Shown: positions 1 to 10,242, counted from the first letter of the stretch. The stretch is 64,000 bases of DNA from Alloascoidea africana (GCA_030581615.1 JAKTTT010000014.1:124001-188000); one strand, 5' to 3'. The notes: a model not told the origin generated them from the letters alone. Made by a program: numbers and translations.

Positions 1-60
1 AAGTTTTTCGAACCAAACCCACCACCTAAGAGTTCAGAGCTGAGGCTCTGTTCTCTTACA
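1..60. mobile_element. End of an LTR fossil (cut by window edge)
   Basis: The stretch ends in CTCTTACA, matching the inverted terminus of the LTRs that follow, and is followed at once by AAGGT (61-65), the same five bases that follow the next two copies. It is read as the distal end of a solo LTR of a Ty-like LTR retrotransposon. The rest lies outside the window, so strand and age cannot be judged. Confidence 0.4.
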
Positions 61-65
61 AAGGT

Positions 66-394
66 TCTAAGGGAAACCACGGCAACGGACCAATGGAATC
101 CTAAGGAAGATTCCATTGACAATGCCACCTATGCTTTATTTTATTTTGTCTATTTTTATTTCTATGCGCTGTTCTTAAGCTATGTTTGTCTTTTAAGAAC
201 ATTCTATACAATTCTTATTCTTAGCTTTACATAGGACTATTTAAGAGGGCGGTTCCACCCTGGAGAAGAGGACAACAATAATAAGAATCATTATCTTTTA
301 CTAAAAACACTTTTACCTCCTAAAAACCTTCTCCTCTTTTCCTCTTTTCCTTCGAAAGTAACAACAGTAGGACCCCAAACCCTATTGTTGTTAC
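66..394. mobile_element. Solo LTR fossil, second in array
   Basis: This 329-bp block is bounded on both sides by AAGGT (61-65 and 395-399). Its first bases resemble the TGTAAGAGAAAC start of the next LTR and it ends in TTAC/TTACA. It has a TATA-like TATTTAAG near 240 and a 9-bp inverted repeat (358-366 with 386-394) at its end. It looks like an old, diverged relative of the neighbouring LTR. No internal retrotransposon genes are present. Confidence 0.4.
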
Positions 395-399
395 AAGGT

Positions 400-703
400 T
401 GTAAGAGAAACAGCTTCTCTTACTAGAGACCCGGTACCTAGACCTGAGTCCAGGTCTATTGGTCCTAACCCGATCCTGTCCTCGGATCGGTCCCTTAGTA
501 CATATTATATAGTTACCCTCTTAGTCCTAGAACTATATAAACCCTAGTAGTTCCCTGTCCTTGGATCATGGAATCCACGGACCCTCAATCTACATCATAG
601 TTTCTCTCTCGCTCTCTTCCCTCTCTCTCTGCGTGCCCTTGCCCTGTGCACTTGCCCTGCTCACGCGATCATAAGAGAACCCGCTCCCAAGCTGTTCTCT
701 TAT
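400..703. mobile_element. Solo LTR fossil next to tRNA-Pro
   Basis: This block of about 304 bp starts TGTAAGAG, ends with a near inverted copy, and is flanked by the 5-bp duplication AAGGT (395-399 and 704-708). It holds a TATA-like CTATATAAACC and a pyrimidine-rich tract, as LTR promoters do. It ends about 13 bp upstream of the tRNA-Pro gene, where Ty3-type elements integrate at Pol III start sites. It appears to be a solo LTR with no coding interior. Confidence 0.5.
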
Positions 704-716
704 AAGGTTGTGAATA

Positions 717-808
717 GGCTCGATGGTTTAGTGGTATAATTCTCGCTTAGGGTCTTAACTCTAAGAATAATTTGCGAGAGGTCCCGGGTTCAATTCCCGG
801 TTGAGCCC
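717..808 (+). tRNA. tRNA-Pro(AGG) with 20-nt intron
   Basis: A cloverleaf can be drawn by eye. The acceptor arm GGCTCGA pairs with TTGAGCC, discriminator C is at 808, the D arm carries TTTAGTGGTA, and the anticodon stem CTCGC (742-746) pairs with GCGAG (774-778). The T arm is GGTTCAATTCC. The anticodon is AGG (749-751). A 20-nt intron lies between positions 37 and 38 (753-772). A T-run follows at 809. LTR fossils stack directly upstream. Confidence 0.93.
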
Positions 809-910
809 TTTTTGCCAGTTAGTTAGAATGCAGATTGTTTTCTCTAAATTTTTACTCCTCATTTACAAGTTCTAAGTGAAAATAATATCAATTCCCGTTT
901 TCTTTCAGTT

Positions 911-1227
911 TGTAAGAGGAATGCCTGGCGGGTTTCTCTCAATCAAGGGGTGACAGGGCTCAAAGGTCAAGAAACCTCCAGAAACTTAGAATCAAGAAAA
1001 CAATGTATTCAGTACCGAGTGCCTTCTCCCAAGACTCAGGGAGAAAAACACTTTTATATAGAGCTTAGAAACTGCTAGAAACTATGTAAGCAACTGAAGG
1101 ATTATTAGAATAACTGCTTGTAGTTACTAAATGCAAACTAAGACGAGATAATGGTAACTAAGAGCGAATGTGAGAATGAGAAACTAAATGTTACCAATCT
1201 GAGGTTAAGGGAATCATTTCTCTTACA
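911..1227. mobile_element. Solo LTR-like fossil
   Basis: This 317-bp segment begins TGTAAGAG and ends CTCTTACA, an exact 8-bp inverted terminus with the TG...CA rule of LTRs. The flanks CAGTT and CAGTG are close to a 5-bp target duplication. A TATA-like TTTTATATAG lies inside at about 1050. The termini match the array at 1-703, but the interior looks different, so this is probably a related but separate LTR family. No internal genes are seen. Confidence 0.45.
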
Positions 1228-1230
1228 CAG

Positions 1231-1828
1231 TGCAAGAAAACCTACGGAGCCAGACCCTCTGGATGGGATGTCACTTCAGAATATGCAATCATGTGGCACG
1301 AAGTATTTGTTTGAAAGAGAACCTGCACCCATCTTCAGCAGCAAGGCCTTGATATTCGGTAAGAATATCAATGCTGTTTTAAGTATGCTTAGGATAATGT
1401 ATAGTTGATTTAGATACTATGGCAGCTACTTAAAGAGTCTGATCTCCCTAAAGGAAAAGGGGACAAGGACAAGAATACAAAAGTTAATTAAGAATACCAT
1501 ATGATGTATAGGGTGTATGAACACTAGCCCAGTCTACCTGTTCTTCCCTTTCTTTGGGTTTCTTCTTAATTAAATTTTTTTTTTCTCTTTCTTGTCCTTT
1601 TCCCCTTTTCCAGGCTCTTTAAGTAGTGCTTCCATAATATCTAAATCAACTATACATTATCCTAAATATACTTAAAACAACATGGATATTCTTACTAAAT
1701 ATTAATGTCTACTGAAGATTCTACCACGGTGCAGGTTCTCTTTCAAACAAATACTTCGTGCCACATGATTGCATATTCTGAAGTGACATCCCATCCAGAG
1801 GGTCTGGCTCAGTAGGTTTTCTTACATG
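1231..1828. repeat. Inverted pair of LTR-like arms
   Basis: The sequence 1231 to about 1493 reappears as its reverse complement at about 1558-1828, around a spacer of about 65 bp. Both arms start TG(C/T)AAGAAAACC, so each could be an LTR-family fragment placed head to head. The reading frames seen across the arms are mirror copies of the same repeat, not a gene. The arms clearly differ from each other, so the duplication is not fresh. Confidence 0.55.
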
Positions 1829-4276
1829 AGGGGGTGTGCAGAACCTCTGTTCTGGACTCCCAAGTATGGCTCGGACAATTAACAAAAAGTAACTTAAGAA
1901 GAACACTAAAAACACAAGCAAAGTTGTATTTATAATCCATGGCTCCAGTTCCAATATTACACTATACTTCAATATACTGAGTCATTTCTTAATAAGAATA
2001 ACAATTCTTACATGATCGTGAAGTCCTTGAGTTTTGATCCTAATTTTCTAGTATATCAAACTCATTGTTTAATAATGAAATTTTATGGAGGGATTTGGAA
2101 CTGTAAATTGTATCTTGGTAGTTATGCTTTGCAAGTTACTTAATGAGAAGTTTATGAGCCTCAATCTGAGTGTTTAGATCATTGGGATTGCACAATCACC
2201 ATCTTGAAAAGAATTCTTGAATTCTTGAGTGATATTTTCTAAATACAGCTAAGCAGAGTTCAAAAAGGATAAAAAGCTTGCAATATGGATTCCGAAGGAA
2301 CAAGAAAATTACTAATTGCTTTCCAAGACTAGAGGAGAGTTATCTCATACTAGAGTACCAGTTATAAGAGGTTAAATAAACTAAAATTTTAAAAAAAACT
2401 ATCCAAAAGCTATATTCTGACTGAAAATAAACCTAGATCTGTGCTTTCTGGAGTCATATAGAATGAATTTCTTTTGCATTATCTGTACTAATTGCTATGT
2501 TAATTCAATCTTTCAGAAGTTAGTAGGGCTGCAACTCAATGAAGAGAAAAAGTAAGAGTCAAAGTGCGTATATAGAAGAGAAAAAAATATTGTATTTCTG
2601 GTAGATTGCTTAGTGTAACAGCGGAAATACCGGGATATTTGTCATAACCTCAACACAAGACGCTCAGAAAACTCTTGTGCATCTAAATTGAAAATAAAAT
2701 TGACTACAAGAATAAAAGTGGGTTATGCGGATTCAAGGGACTTGTTTGTTCCGACGTAAGGAAATTTAAGGCAAGGTATAGCTTGAATTGATTTGCCGAA
2801 CACTTGAAGTAAATTTTCCGTTTGATCTAAGAGGGCCTTGTTGATCAATAGCAGAGATGGGTTCAAAATATAGAACAGACAGGATTCATTTAGGCATTTT
2901 CAGTTTGAGGTTTATTGAGAAATGTGATATAAACCGTTTGATCTGTAATAAATGAAATGCAATTTATATTCATTTACTGATATCTCCTTGACTTCTTGAT
3001 CGATTTTAGCCTCTTGTTCCTTTAGGCAAAACAGAATGTACTTTATATATATATATATATATATTTACATAGATCGTTTTACTTACATTTCTATATATTG
3101 CCTTTGATAAACAAATCTTGTCCTTTCTGTTAGAATTAATGGTCTTGCATGGCCAAACCACTATGCCTTGTTAAAGCCTTTTCGCAGCTTCTCTATTTAT
3201 TCTACTCCTATTATCTGGCTAACCCATGGGTAGGCCTACTCTTCGGGTTATCACTCTATCCCTTTGAACACCGCTCCCGATTTCGATAGAGTGATACTAA
3301 AAGTTTAATCGAGACAGCAAGTAAACACTTACCGGAAATATCCCACTGAGAAATCCGGCGTCATACACGATTGGTGAAAAATACATCGTTGAGATACTCT
3401 GAAAAATAAAAGTTACAAGACCGTTTTTTTATATTTTCCTTCCGTAATTGAAAAGCCTACAACACATATTCCTAAAGCCAACCGGTCATTATCCTACAGC
3501 AAGGACTACAGACAAACATAACTTCCTTTCATTTATGATTTCCACGTCCCTCATAACTTAGGAAATAAATATTGGAGAACGTAGTGATAACAACCATGTT
3601 ACAAATGGTTCTTTTTCAGGAGTATGATTTTCCTCAAACAGCAGGAACCTCAACTTGCATGCGAAGTCACTGATGAATCTTCGAGAGTTCGCTTAAGATA
3701 ACCACTTCGAAACTTTAGAATCTAGAAAGAATCTAGGAAGGGCGGAAAAATGTGTATGAATGTTGAAAACTCATGCACGCGATTGGAACGCCCAATTACT
3801 TACTCCACGATTTCGATGAGAATAGTAATAATAACGTACGTGCCAGCACAAATCTGATCTTAATCAATAACTAGAATCCCCGTTTAGTCCAATTAAGCTT
3901 CAACATTTTTCCGCGACTGCTTACTTTAAATTATCCGAAGCTGATCATGCAAAGAAACGCCGGTCTTCCTCCTTTACATTGCTATGTAGATGAAAAGCAA
4001 AAAGCTTTAAGTTTGATTTTTGATAGGACAATCAAACCCAATTGATGAATGTTTTATAACTTTGATCTCTGGGAGTCAAATTCTGTGTTGAGTTTAGTCG
4101 CAGCTACTGACAGAAACTACATGGTTTCAATGTTTCTTGATCCCTGAAAGATCAACATTTTTTGCGTTTATTTACAAAGGTGCCATAGAACAATTATTTC
4201 GGATAAATGCTTTTCAAAGATGTCTTGAATAAAGAACAGTACAAATATCTAGTACAATTTTCAAACTTCTAGAACA
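1829..4276. other. AT-rich stretch without a convincing gene
   Basis: No convincing coding region is seen. The region holds a TA microsatellite (3044-3064) and a perfect 12-bp inverted repeat (3249-3260 with 3285-3296, 24-nt loop). A minus-strand open segment at about 3330-3400 is bounded by AG and GTAAGT splice-like signals, with no identifiable partner exon. Its position beside the LTR pile-up suggests accessory or decayed DNA. Confidence 0.4.
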
Positions 4277-4516
4277 GTGAAAAAAAAATGTCATACTCAG
4301 CGGGATATATCCGCCTCAGCTATGTCTCCAAACAAAAGTTTACATGTGATGTTGGAGTTCCAAAGAAACCTAGAACTTACTATTTTACCACCATTACTAT
4401 TAAATAGATGTTCCAAGCCAATCAAGAAGGAAAATCTGAGTGAAAGATTAAACAAAAAAACAAGAATATCAAGCTTAGGCAATCGAGAAATACTAAGCCA
4501 TTACATTCCTTATTTG

Positions 4517-4855
4517 CTACTGTGACGTAACAAACTCACGTTTGTCAGAATAATCCGAGTTTCCATTGCCCACTCGTTTCTTTTTCTTCTCATACACACA
4601 AGATGTTCCTAGCAGGGCTTGTCTATTACTTTTTTTGCAAAGATTCATCTCTTGCTCCTGAGTCATCACTAAAGGCATGCTATATTTCGGGATTTTTTTT
4701 TGACTTTTGAAAGAAACACACACAGAGTTTTCTTTCTGAACGGTTTGTGTCACAAGAACCTTGTACATCCCCAAATCGGACATTAGTAATAGACTATACA
4801 GTTTAACGGGTTTTGACGGATGATATATATCTTGATTTTCGTTAAAAAAACACAT
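4517..4855 (-). CDS. Doubtful hypothetical protein, 112 aa
   Basis: This open frame starts with ATG at 4855 and runs 112 codons. The product is lysine- and serine-rich with a basic KKKKR patch near the C-terminus, and has no family I recognise. It sits alone in AT-rich accessory DNA between the LTR cluster and the HMG-box gene. No splice sites or promoter elements support it, and it could be a chance frame or a decayed fragment. Confidence 0.2.
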   Translation of the reverse strand: MCFFNENQDIYHPSKPVKLYSLLLMSDLGMYKVLVTQTVQKENSVCVSFKSQKKIPKYSMPLVMTQEQEMNLCKKSNRQALLGTSCVYEKKKKRVGNGNSDYSDKREFVTSQ

Positions 4856-5863
4856 AGTTATCGCAGGCTGGAGAAGGCATAGCCTGACGGTTTGCGGCTT
4901 CTCTTAAACAGCGAGTCAATGCACACAAGGACCGTAGCTTCTCAAAGCGTCCAGATGAGCTACTTAAACGGGTCTTTTTGTTCCAGCTTGACATACACAT
5001 CAAGTGATGTTGTTATACACTCTAATATTTTGTGTGGATACACCAATGCCAAGCTGCTTGAAGAGAAATGTCAATGTCAATTCTTTTCTAACATTCAATA
5101 AAGGCCGGGAAAAATTAGCATCGCATGGAATCAACACATCTAGTTAGACTTCCAATTTCGGAAGACCCGAATGCAAGTGAATGTGCGGCTGTGCGCATAC
5201 ATTGAACCATTTTCCGTTTTAGGTTCTTCTGTTAACTTTGTGAGACTTACCTTGCTCTTGTGAAGTTTGGCAGGGCACCTTTGTTTTGTGTTTGCCATTT
5301 CCGATGCATGAAGTTTCACTTATACCATCGAGTCGAGTGATAAGATTTCTGTTTCGGGACTTGCGAGAAAATTCTCCGGGGCCTTGTAATGTGGGGAATC
5401 CAGGTAAATGTCTGATTGGATGTGACTAGATACAGACATTACTTTTGAAAACGAGATGCATACGGGGGATGATTTCATCCTTATTCTCTGACAGTTAGAG
5501 AAAAAGGAGTATTATTGTATTGATGAGGTTAAACACCAAAAATCGATGAGTTTCACAGACCATTGAAATGGATACTAAGCACAAGCCGTTCAATCCGAGC
5601 TCTGTTTTATAAATTACAATACAAGTCAGATTTTAGACATTTTTGGACATTATATATTAAGTCACTAAAAATACCTAATTATCATTACTTAAAAAAAAAA
5701 TTCCAGCTTTTTTCCTTCTTATGTTAAATGTTCCAAGAAAAAAACAGTTTGCGTGCCGAGAATTTGAAAAAAAAAAGTATTCATAAGGTCGGAGAAGAAT
5801 CGAATGCAACATAAATAGATAAATATTACAACCCAGAAAGGTGAGGTTTTTTTGCAAGTCAGT

Positions 5864-6245
5864 AGTCTAAGGCTTCTGAATCCACAGAAGGCAAAGCCTT
5901 TTAAAGAGTAGATGTACGGAGAACGAAAAACAAGAATAACAACCAGAAAGTGGAAAATAGAAAATAATAAAAAAAAATGGGTAAAGCTGTAGTCTAAAGG
6001 CTTCTGAATCCACAGAAGGCAAAGCCTTTTAAAGAGTAGATGTACGGAGAACGAAAAACAAGAATAACAACCAGAAAGTGGAAAATAGAAAATAATAAAA
6101 AAAAATGGGTAAAGCTGTAGTCTAAAGGCTTCTGAATCCACAGAAGGCAAAGCCTTTTAAAGAGTAGATGTATGGAGAATGAAAAACAAAAATAATAACC
6201 AGAAAGTGGAAAATAGAAAATAATAAAAAAAAATGGGTAAAGCAG
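5864..6245. repeat. 128-bp tandem repeat, three units
   Basis: Three consecutive units begin at 5864, 5991 and 6119, each starting AGTCTAA(A)GGCTTCTG and ending in an A-run then TGGGTAAAG. The period is 127-128 bp and the copies are almost identical, so the expansion is recent. The array starts about 150 bp beyond the stop codon of the HMG-box gene. Reading frames across it repeat the same residues and are not taken as genes. Confidence 0.9.
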
Positions 6246-6392
6246 TAAACAGCAGAAAAACCAAAAAATCAAATAAGCAAAAAAAAAAACATAAGTATTT
6301 GTAAAACCTTCTAGAGCTAGTCCAGCCCATAAAACATGTGGTGAAAATTCCAATATGGTGGAAATAGGAAAACTTTAGTGAACAAGTGTCAT

Positions 6393-8339
6393 TCATATCT
6401 TTTTGGTCTTCTTTCGGGGACAGTACTTATAATTGGGGTATATCCTTTTGTGTAAAAGTTTATCTTTATTTGCATAGTTCTGGAACGCCTCTTTTACTTC
6501 AGGCAATTCTGTTCGCCACATTATCCCGACAACTTGGCTAATGTTTTGGTGATTAATTGTCCTGACAATGGTGTTGTTTGTAGCATTGATAACAATAGGC
6601 TTCTTTGATCCTGGTCTGAGAACTGGGTCGTTGGAACTGTTAGCTAGGGGGTTTCCGTTTCCTAGCGCATCTCGAGATGATTGTGGATCTTGGTTCTGCC
6701 TTTCTTGAATTCTCGTTCGTCTAGCTACCAGGGCCACAGCATAGTTGTTTGCAGCTTGTGTCACAAACTTTCGATAAAACATGAAGGAATTCAGTGGTCT
6801 TTTCACATGGTCAGGATGCTTGATGGGTTTACCGTTGCCTCTTTTGTTAGCTTCATTTAACTGCTGGAGCCTTGCACCATTTTGTTTTATCGAGGAATTT
6901 TCTTCGTCTTCGTCTTCGTCTTCGTCTTCGTCTTTGTCTTTGTCTTTGTCTTCTTGTTTTGTATCTTTCTTACCTTCCCAAGTAACTTTATCGGCGTAAG
7001 AGGTCTCAACTTTTACATAGTATCCATCTCTGCGAAGACTGATACATGATGTCACTCCTTCCTCTTTACAGACTGTTTCTGCATCTTGAGCATTGAATAT
7101 TGTCAAAATATCGGAAACATTTCCATATTCCATGCCCTTTTCTAGAGCTGTATTTCTTATGCTATTTGTTCTCTCCTCGGTCACAGGACTAATTCTGATC
7201 CAGCATTGAGCATCACTAGGATCAATAACGATTTTCTGTTTTGCGTCTTGTTTTGCATCTTGTTTTGCGTCTTGTTTTGATGTGGTTGAGGCGCACGCAT
7301 CAAGGTTTGAAGATTGGCCAATAAGGTTTGTGCTTGCATTGTAGTCGTCGGCCTCTTCTTGTGCAGTCATTACAGTAAAAGACCGTTTTGGAGCCGCTGG
7401 GTATTGAAGGTGAGGCTGAGGCGGAGGCGGAGGCGGAGGCTGATATTGATAATGAAGCTCGGGTTGTGGAGGTAGAGGCTCTGGCTGCGGCTGCGGCTGC
7501 GGCTGCGGCTGCGTAGTACCGAAGTCTGAATATTGATCAAGAGGAATCTGGGATAGCTGGGACAGAGGATTCCTGAACGAATATTCAGAGAGAGATTCCA
7601 CTCTGCGCGGTAATGTTTCTTCGGGAGACAGCTGTGGAGACACTTCGGGAATTTCTGGTTGGAAGGTATACTCGACGGGGGGAAATTGGGCCTGAAATGA
7701 ATCTTGGTCAAGGGGTAGGGTGGCAGCACCGGGATTGAGCATGCGGGTAGAGGACGATGATGAAAATACAGATGTGCTTGGAGAAATATTGAGTTGGTTT
7801 TGCTCAGGAGTGGACCAAAACGAATTAGTACCGCTGTGGTCTAATGATGGTGTGGTTGGGTTACTGTAAGAAAAAGAGGTTGAAGTCGAAGCGACAGCTC
7901 CCATAGACTCGACAAAATCCTGCTCTTGTGCTAGATTCCACAACTCCTCTTGCTGGGAAACATCGAATATGCTGGCAGGAATACCGTAGTCCTGAGGAGC
8001 AGTGTCTACGGAGGAATTGGGTTTCTGTGCTTGCATTTGATCATTGTTGTATGCCAATGGAACACCACTACCGGGCGCATAGTACTCTTCTGAGCCCGAT
8101 GTGAACCAGGAAAACTCCTGGGAATTCTCGGGTTCATTCTGAGAAGGCAAACTGGCGTTGCCTTGTAGTGAGAGTGGGGCATCGTATGAGGAGCCTGTGG
8201 ATATGTGTGTTTGAGTAGAAAAGAGGTGGTTAGGAAAAGAGGAACACACTGGCCCGATTCTGTTGGAGTTTTCAGCGCAGGCGCTGGCGCCAGAGACCAA
8301 GGACCCGGGGGTTTGGTATGTTCGTCTGGAAGGAAACAT
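6393..8339 (-). CDS. HMG-box transcription factor, Ste11-like, interrupted box
   Basis: This is a 648-aa product from ATG at 8339; the frame is open a little upstream but with no earlier ATG. Residues 1-370 are Ser/Gln/Pro-rich, with QP and poly-Pro runs at about 275-314. Residues 371-454 form a less biased segment I cannot name. An Asp/Glu/Lys run (460-481) precedes the C-terminal HMG box (513-648). That box starts KRPLNSFMFYR and resumes at NHQNISQVVGIMW through NYKYCPRKK, close to fission yeast Ste11, the regulator of mating and meiosis. About 60 extra residues separate helix 1 from helix 2. The frame stays open through the insert and no good splice pair removes it. A nuclear DNA-binding role is inferred. 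It is not beside the usual MAT-locus neighbours, so a mating-type identity is not claimed. Confidence 0.82.
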   Translation of the reverse strand: MFPSRRTYQTPGSLVSGASACAENSNRIGPVCSSFPNHLFSTQTHISTGSSYDAPLSLQGNASLPSQNEPENSQEFSWFTSGSEEYYAPGSGVPLAYNNDQMQAQKPNSSVDTAPQDYGIPASIFDVSQQEELWNLAQEQDFVESMGAVASTSTSFSYSNPTTPSLDHSGTNSFWSTPEQNQLNISPSTSVFSSSSSTRMLNPGAATLPLDQDSFQAQFPPVEYTFQPEIPEVSPQLSPEETLPRRVESLSEYSFRNPLSQLSQIPLDQYSDFGTTQPQPQPQPQPEPLPPQPELHYQYQPPPPPPPQPHLQYPAAPKRSFTVMTAQEEADDYNASTNLIGQSSNLDACASTTSKQDAKQDAKQDAKQKIVIDPSDAQCWIRISPVTEERTNSIRNTALEKGMEYGNVSDILTIFNAQDAETVCKEEGVTSCISLRRDGYYVKVETSYADKVTWEGKKDTKQEDKDKDKDEDEDEDEDEENSSIKQNGARLQQLNEANKRGNGKPIKHPDHVKRPLNSFMFYRKFVTQAANNYAVALVARRTRIQERQNQDPQSSRDALGNGNPLANSSNDPVLRPGSKKPIVINATNNTIVRTINHQNISQVVGIMWRTELPEVKEAFQNYANKDKLLHKRIYPNYKYCPRKKTKKI

Positions 8340-8455
8340 CGTCCAATCGTAGTTTTCGCTAAGCGATCGAGGAAGTTGAACAGTCACTTCTCCGCCGTGG
8401 ATTAGATGAACGAGATGTTGATGAAAAACTGGGGCATAGGTTCGTATTTATAAGA

Positions 8456-8800
8456 GAACACCGGGCGGCGCCCGACCCGGTCCTCCACAGAAGCCCGACT
8501 GCCAGTTTAGGCCGAGAGAGACAGGCGCATTGCAGCGCGTTGCATCTACATGGCGCTTTCAGACGCACGAGCGACCCTGAGATGAGCTGGGCCCGGCCAG
8601 AGCAGACCGGTCTGACCCGAGCAGAGAGTTAATCCGGCAGAGGTGGGGGTGCGGGCCCCTTGGTGGGGGTGTCTGGCGACGAGGACCAGCGGCCCAAAAG
8701 ACGAGGTTTTTCCATCTCCATCGCCAGCACTACCAACCTGGCCCGGATGTGCTGCCTGGGTGTTGCACGGGTAGCCTGGTACTGGCACCAGCTCCAGCAC
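8456..8800. promoter_or_regulatory. GC-rich upstream island of the HMG gene
   Basis: This island is markedly GC-richer than its surroundings and lies 100-450 bp upstream of the HMG-box start. It contains GACCCGGTC near 8474 and clustered GGCCCGG, GACCGG and GACCCGAG words near 8590-8625. The same kind of island lies upstream of KSP1, the GIN4-like kinase and the Munc13-like gene. Binding sites for a general regulatory factor are inferred, not shown. Confidence 0.35.
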
Positions 8801-9279
8801 CTGGGCTCTCAGGGATGTTCACAGAAAGCGAAATAAAGCAACAGGGGAAAAAAAGTCAGAAGGTAAACTGTATACCACCACACGGTAAACATCTAAGAGC
8901 CTAATTGTGCGCCAACAAACTACAACCCTGACGGGGACAAATTTTGTCTTGAACAAGGGCGCCCCCATCGTTTCCCCTGGATTTTGCGCAAAAAGAAAAA
9001 CATTGCAAAAAATCTCGGGGCTTTTTTGATGAAAATGGAGGCAATTTTAATTAAAGTGAACCGCACCAGCCGTGGCGAACTAAAACTCAAACTTTGGTTT
9101 CCTTTACAAAGCCCTAAAGATCTAAACTTCACCACAATTTTGTTTGGTGATGATTGTCACAGAGGCTGATAAGGTTCCCAAGCAGAATGCTCAGTTGCTG
9201 CTGCTGCTGCTAGAGTTTCTAGAAGTCCAGTGGAACTATGCTGCGGGAACCTGGCCGGCCTTCCGACTTTTTTCTATTA
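8801..9279. other. Spacer between HMG promoter and HIS2 3' end
   Basis: No gene is seen. A short CTG run (9196-9210) lies near the HIS2 stop. The open frames here are short and low in complexity. The spacer probably holds the HIS2 3' untranslated region and the distal promoter of the HMG-box gene. Confidence 0.5.
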
Positions 9280-10230
9280 TTAAAGTTGTTGCCAAAATTT
9301 GTCCTGTCGTACCTGCTCCATACTTATGCTTTTTTCTATCACTTTTCCATCTTCATCCAGGTCCAAATAGTAGATTCTAGACAATTTCAAAATGTTGTCG
9401 ATATAGTGAAGACTACCCTTGTAATTCGTCCCAACGTGGCTGACCGAGTGGGTATCATCTGAAAGCACAAACTTGCCCCCATTCCTCTCTATAATTACAT
9501 CGCAAATATCCTTTGCCGGGTATGGCGTGGGGAGGCCCTTACGCAGAGCTGCGGAGCTAATCTCAACCAGGGCACCAATTTCAACTACATAATCAACGTT
9601 TCGAACAATCTTCGCATACACTTCAGGCCAATGCTTTTGCAAATCCAGGTCCTTCACTTTTATCCCGCTGCTCTCATCAATGTCTGAATCAGACACGAGC
9701 AATCGCACCAGATCAAAGTGTCCAACGACTCTGGGTTGCACCAATTTGAGCATCTCATATTGCTCATCAAAGTAAGAGTTGAACACGCCGCGTACTGAAC
9801 CTCCACACTTGTCAATCACTTTCTCAAAGTGTTCCCGGTCAAAGTCGACCGGTATGCCCTTAACATGGTGAATTGATCCAACAATAAAGTCCAAAGGCTT
9901 GGCTTTTTGTAACTCCACAATCTTGTCCATATGCTCTTGGTCAATTCCCTCTGATTCCGCACCCACCAGTATTGTCATTTCTGGATGATCAACTCTATAT
10001 CGAGCCTGTAATTCTCGAGCATGGCTGTAGTACTTATCGAAACTGTCTCCAAGATCTTTCACGGACAAATTGCTTTCCTCAGGGTACAGAAAGTCCTCGC
10101 TGAGCCTGGGCATGTGCTCAGTGAGACAGAACGTATGAAAGCCCTTGCGATATGCCTCTGCAACAATGCTCTCCAACGTATCTGAAGCATGGCTGATGTA
10201 GTCACCACTATGTGTATGATGAGAGTGCAT
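9280..10230 (-). CDS. HIS2: Histidinol-phosphatase
   Basis: The 316-aa product starts at the ATG at 10230, since codons upstream lack an ATG. It is a PHP-family metallophosphatase that removes phosphate from histidinol phosphate, the penultimate step of histidine synthesis in the cytosol. The N-terminal MHSHHTHSGDY gives the metal-binding His pair. LTEHMPR, the VGAESEG stretch, VGSIHH, VGHFDLVRL and LSDDTHS are the further metal and active-site blocks of the family. The length is close to the roughly 335 aa of the S. cerevisiae enzyme. No intron is needed. It shares its strand with the HMG-box gene downstream, and about 2 kb of poorly coding DNA lies upstream. Confidence 0.95.
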   Translation of the reverse strand: MHSHHTHSGDYISHASDTLESIVAEAYRKGFHTFCLTEHMPRLSEDFLYPEESNLSVKDLGDSFDKYYSHARELQARYRVDHPEMTILVGAESEGIDQEHMDKIVELQKAKPLDFIVGSIHHVKGIPVDFDREHFEKVIDKCGGSVRGVFNSYFDEQYEMLKLVQPRVVGHFDLVRLLVSDSDIDESSGIKVKDLDLQKHWPEVYAKIVRNVDYVVEIGALVEISSAALRKGLPTPYPAKDICDVIIERNGGKFVLSDDTHSVSHVGTNYKGSLHYIDNILKLSRIYYLDLDEDGKVIEKSISMEQVRQDKFWQQL

Positions 10231-10242
10231 TGATTGTGCCAA

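Noticed and set aside
5719-6353. Hydrophobic minus-strand reading frames of 119-143 codons
   Set aside because: They run through the 128-bp tandem repeat and repeat the same residues with each unit; composition is A/T-driven.
6560-6780. Intron inside the HMG box
   Set aside because: A GCTAACAG acceptor-like word exists, but no GTAAGT/GTATGT-type donor is found in a phase that would restore the box.
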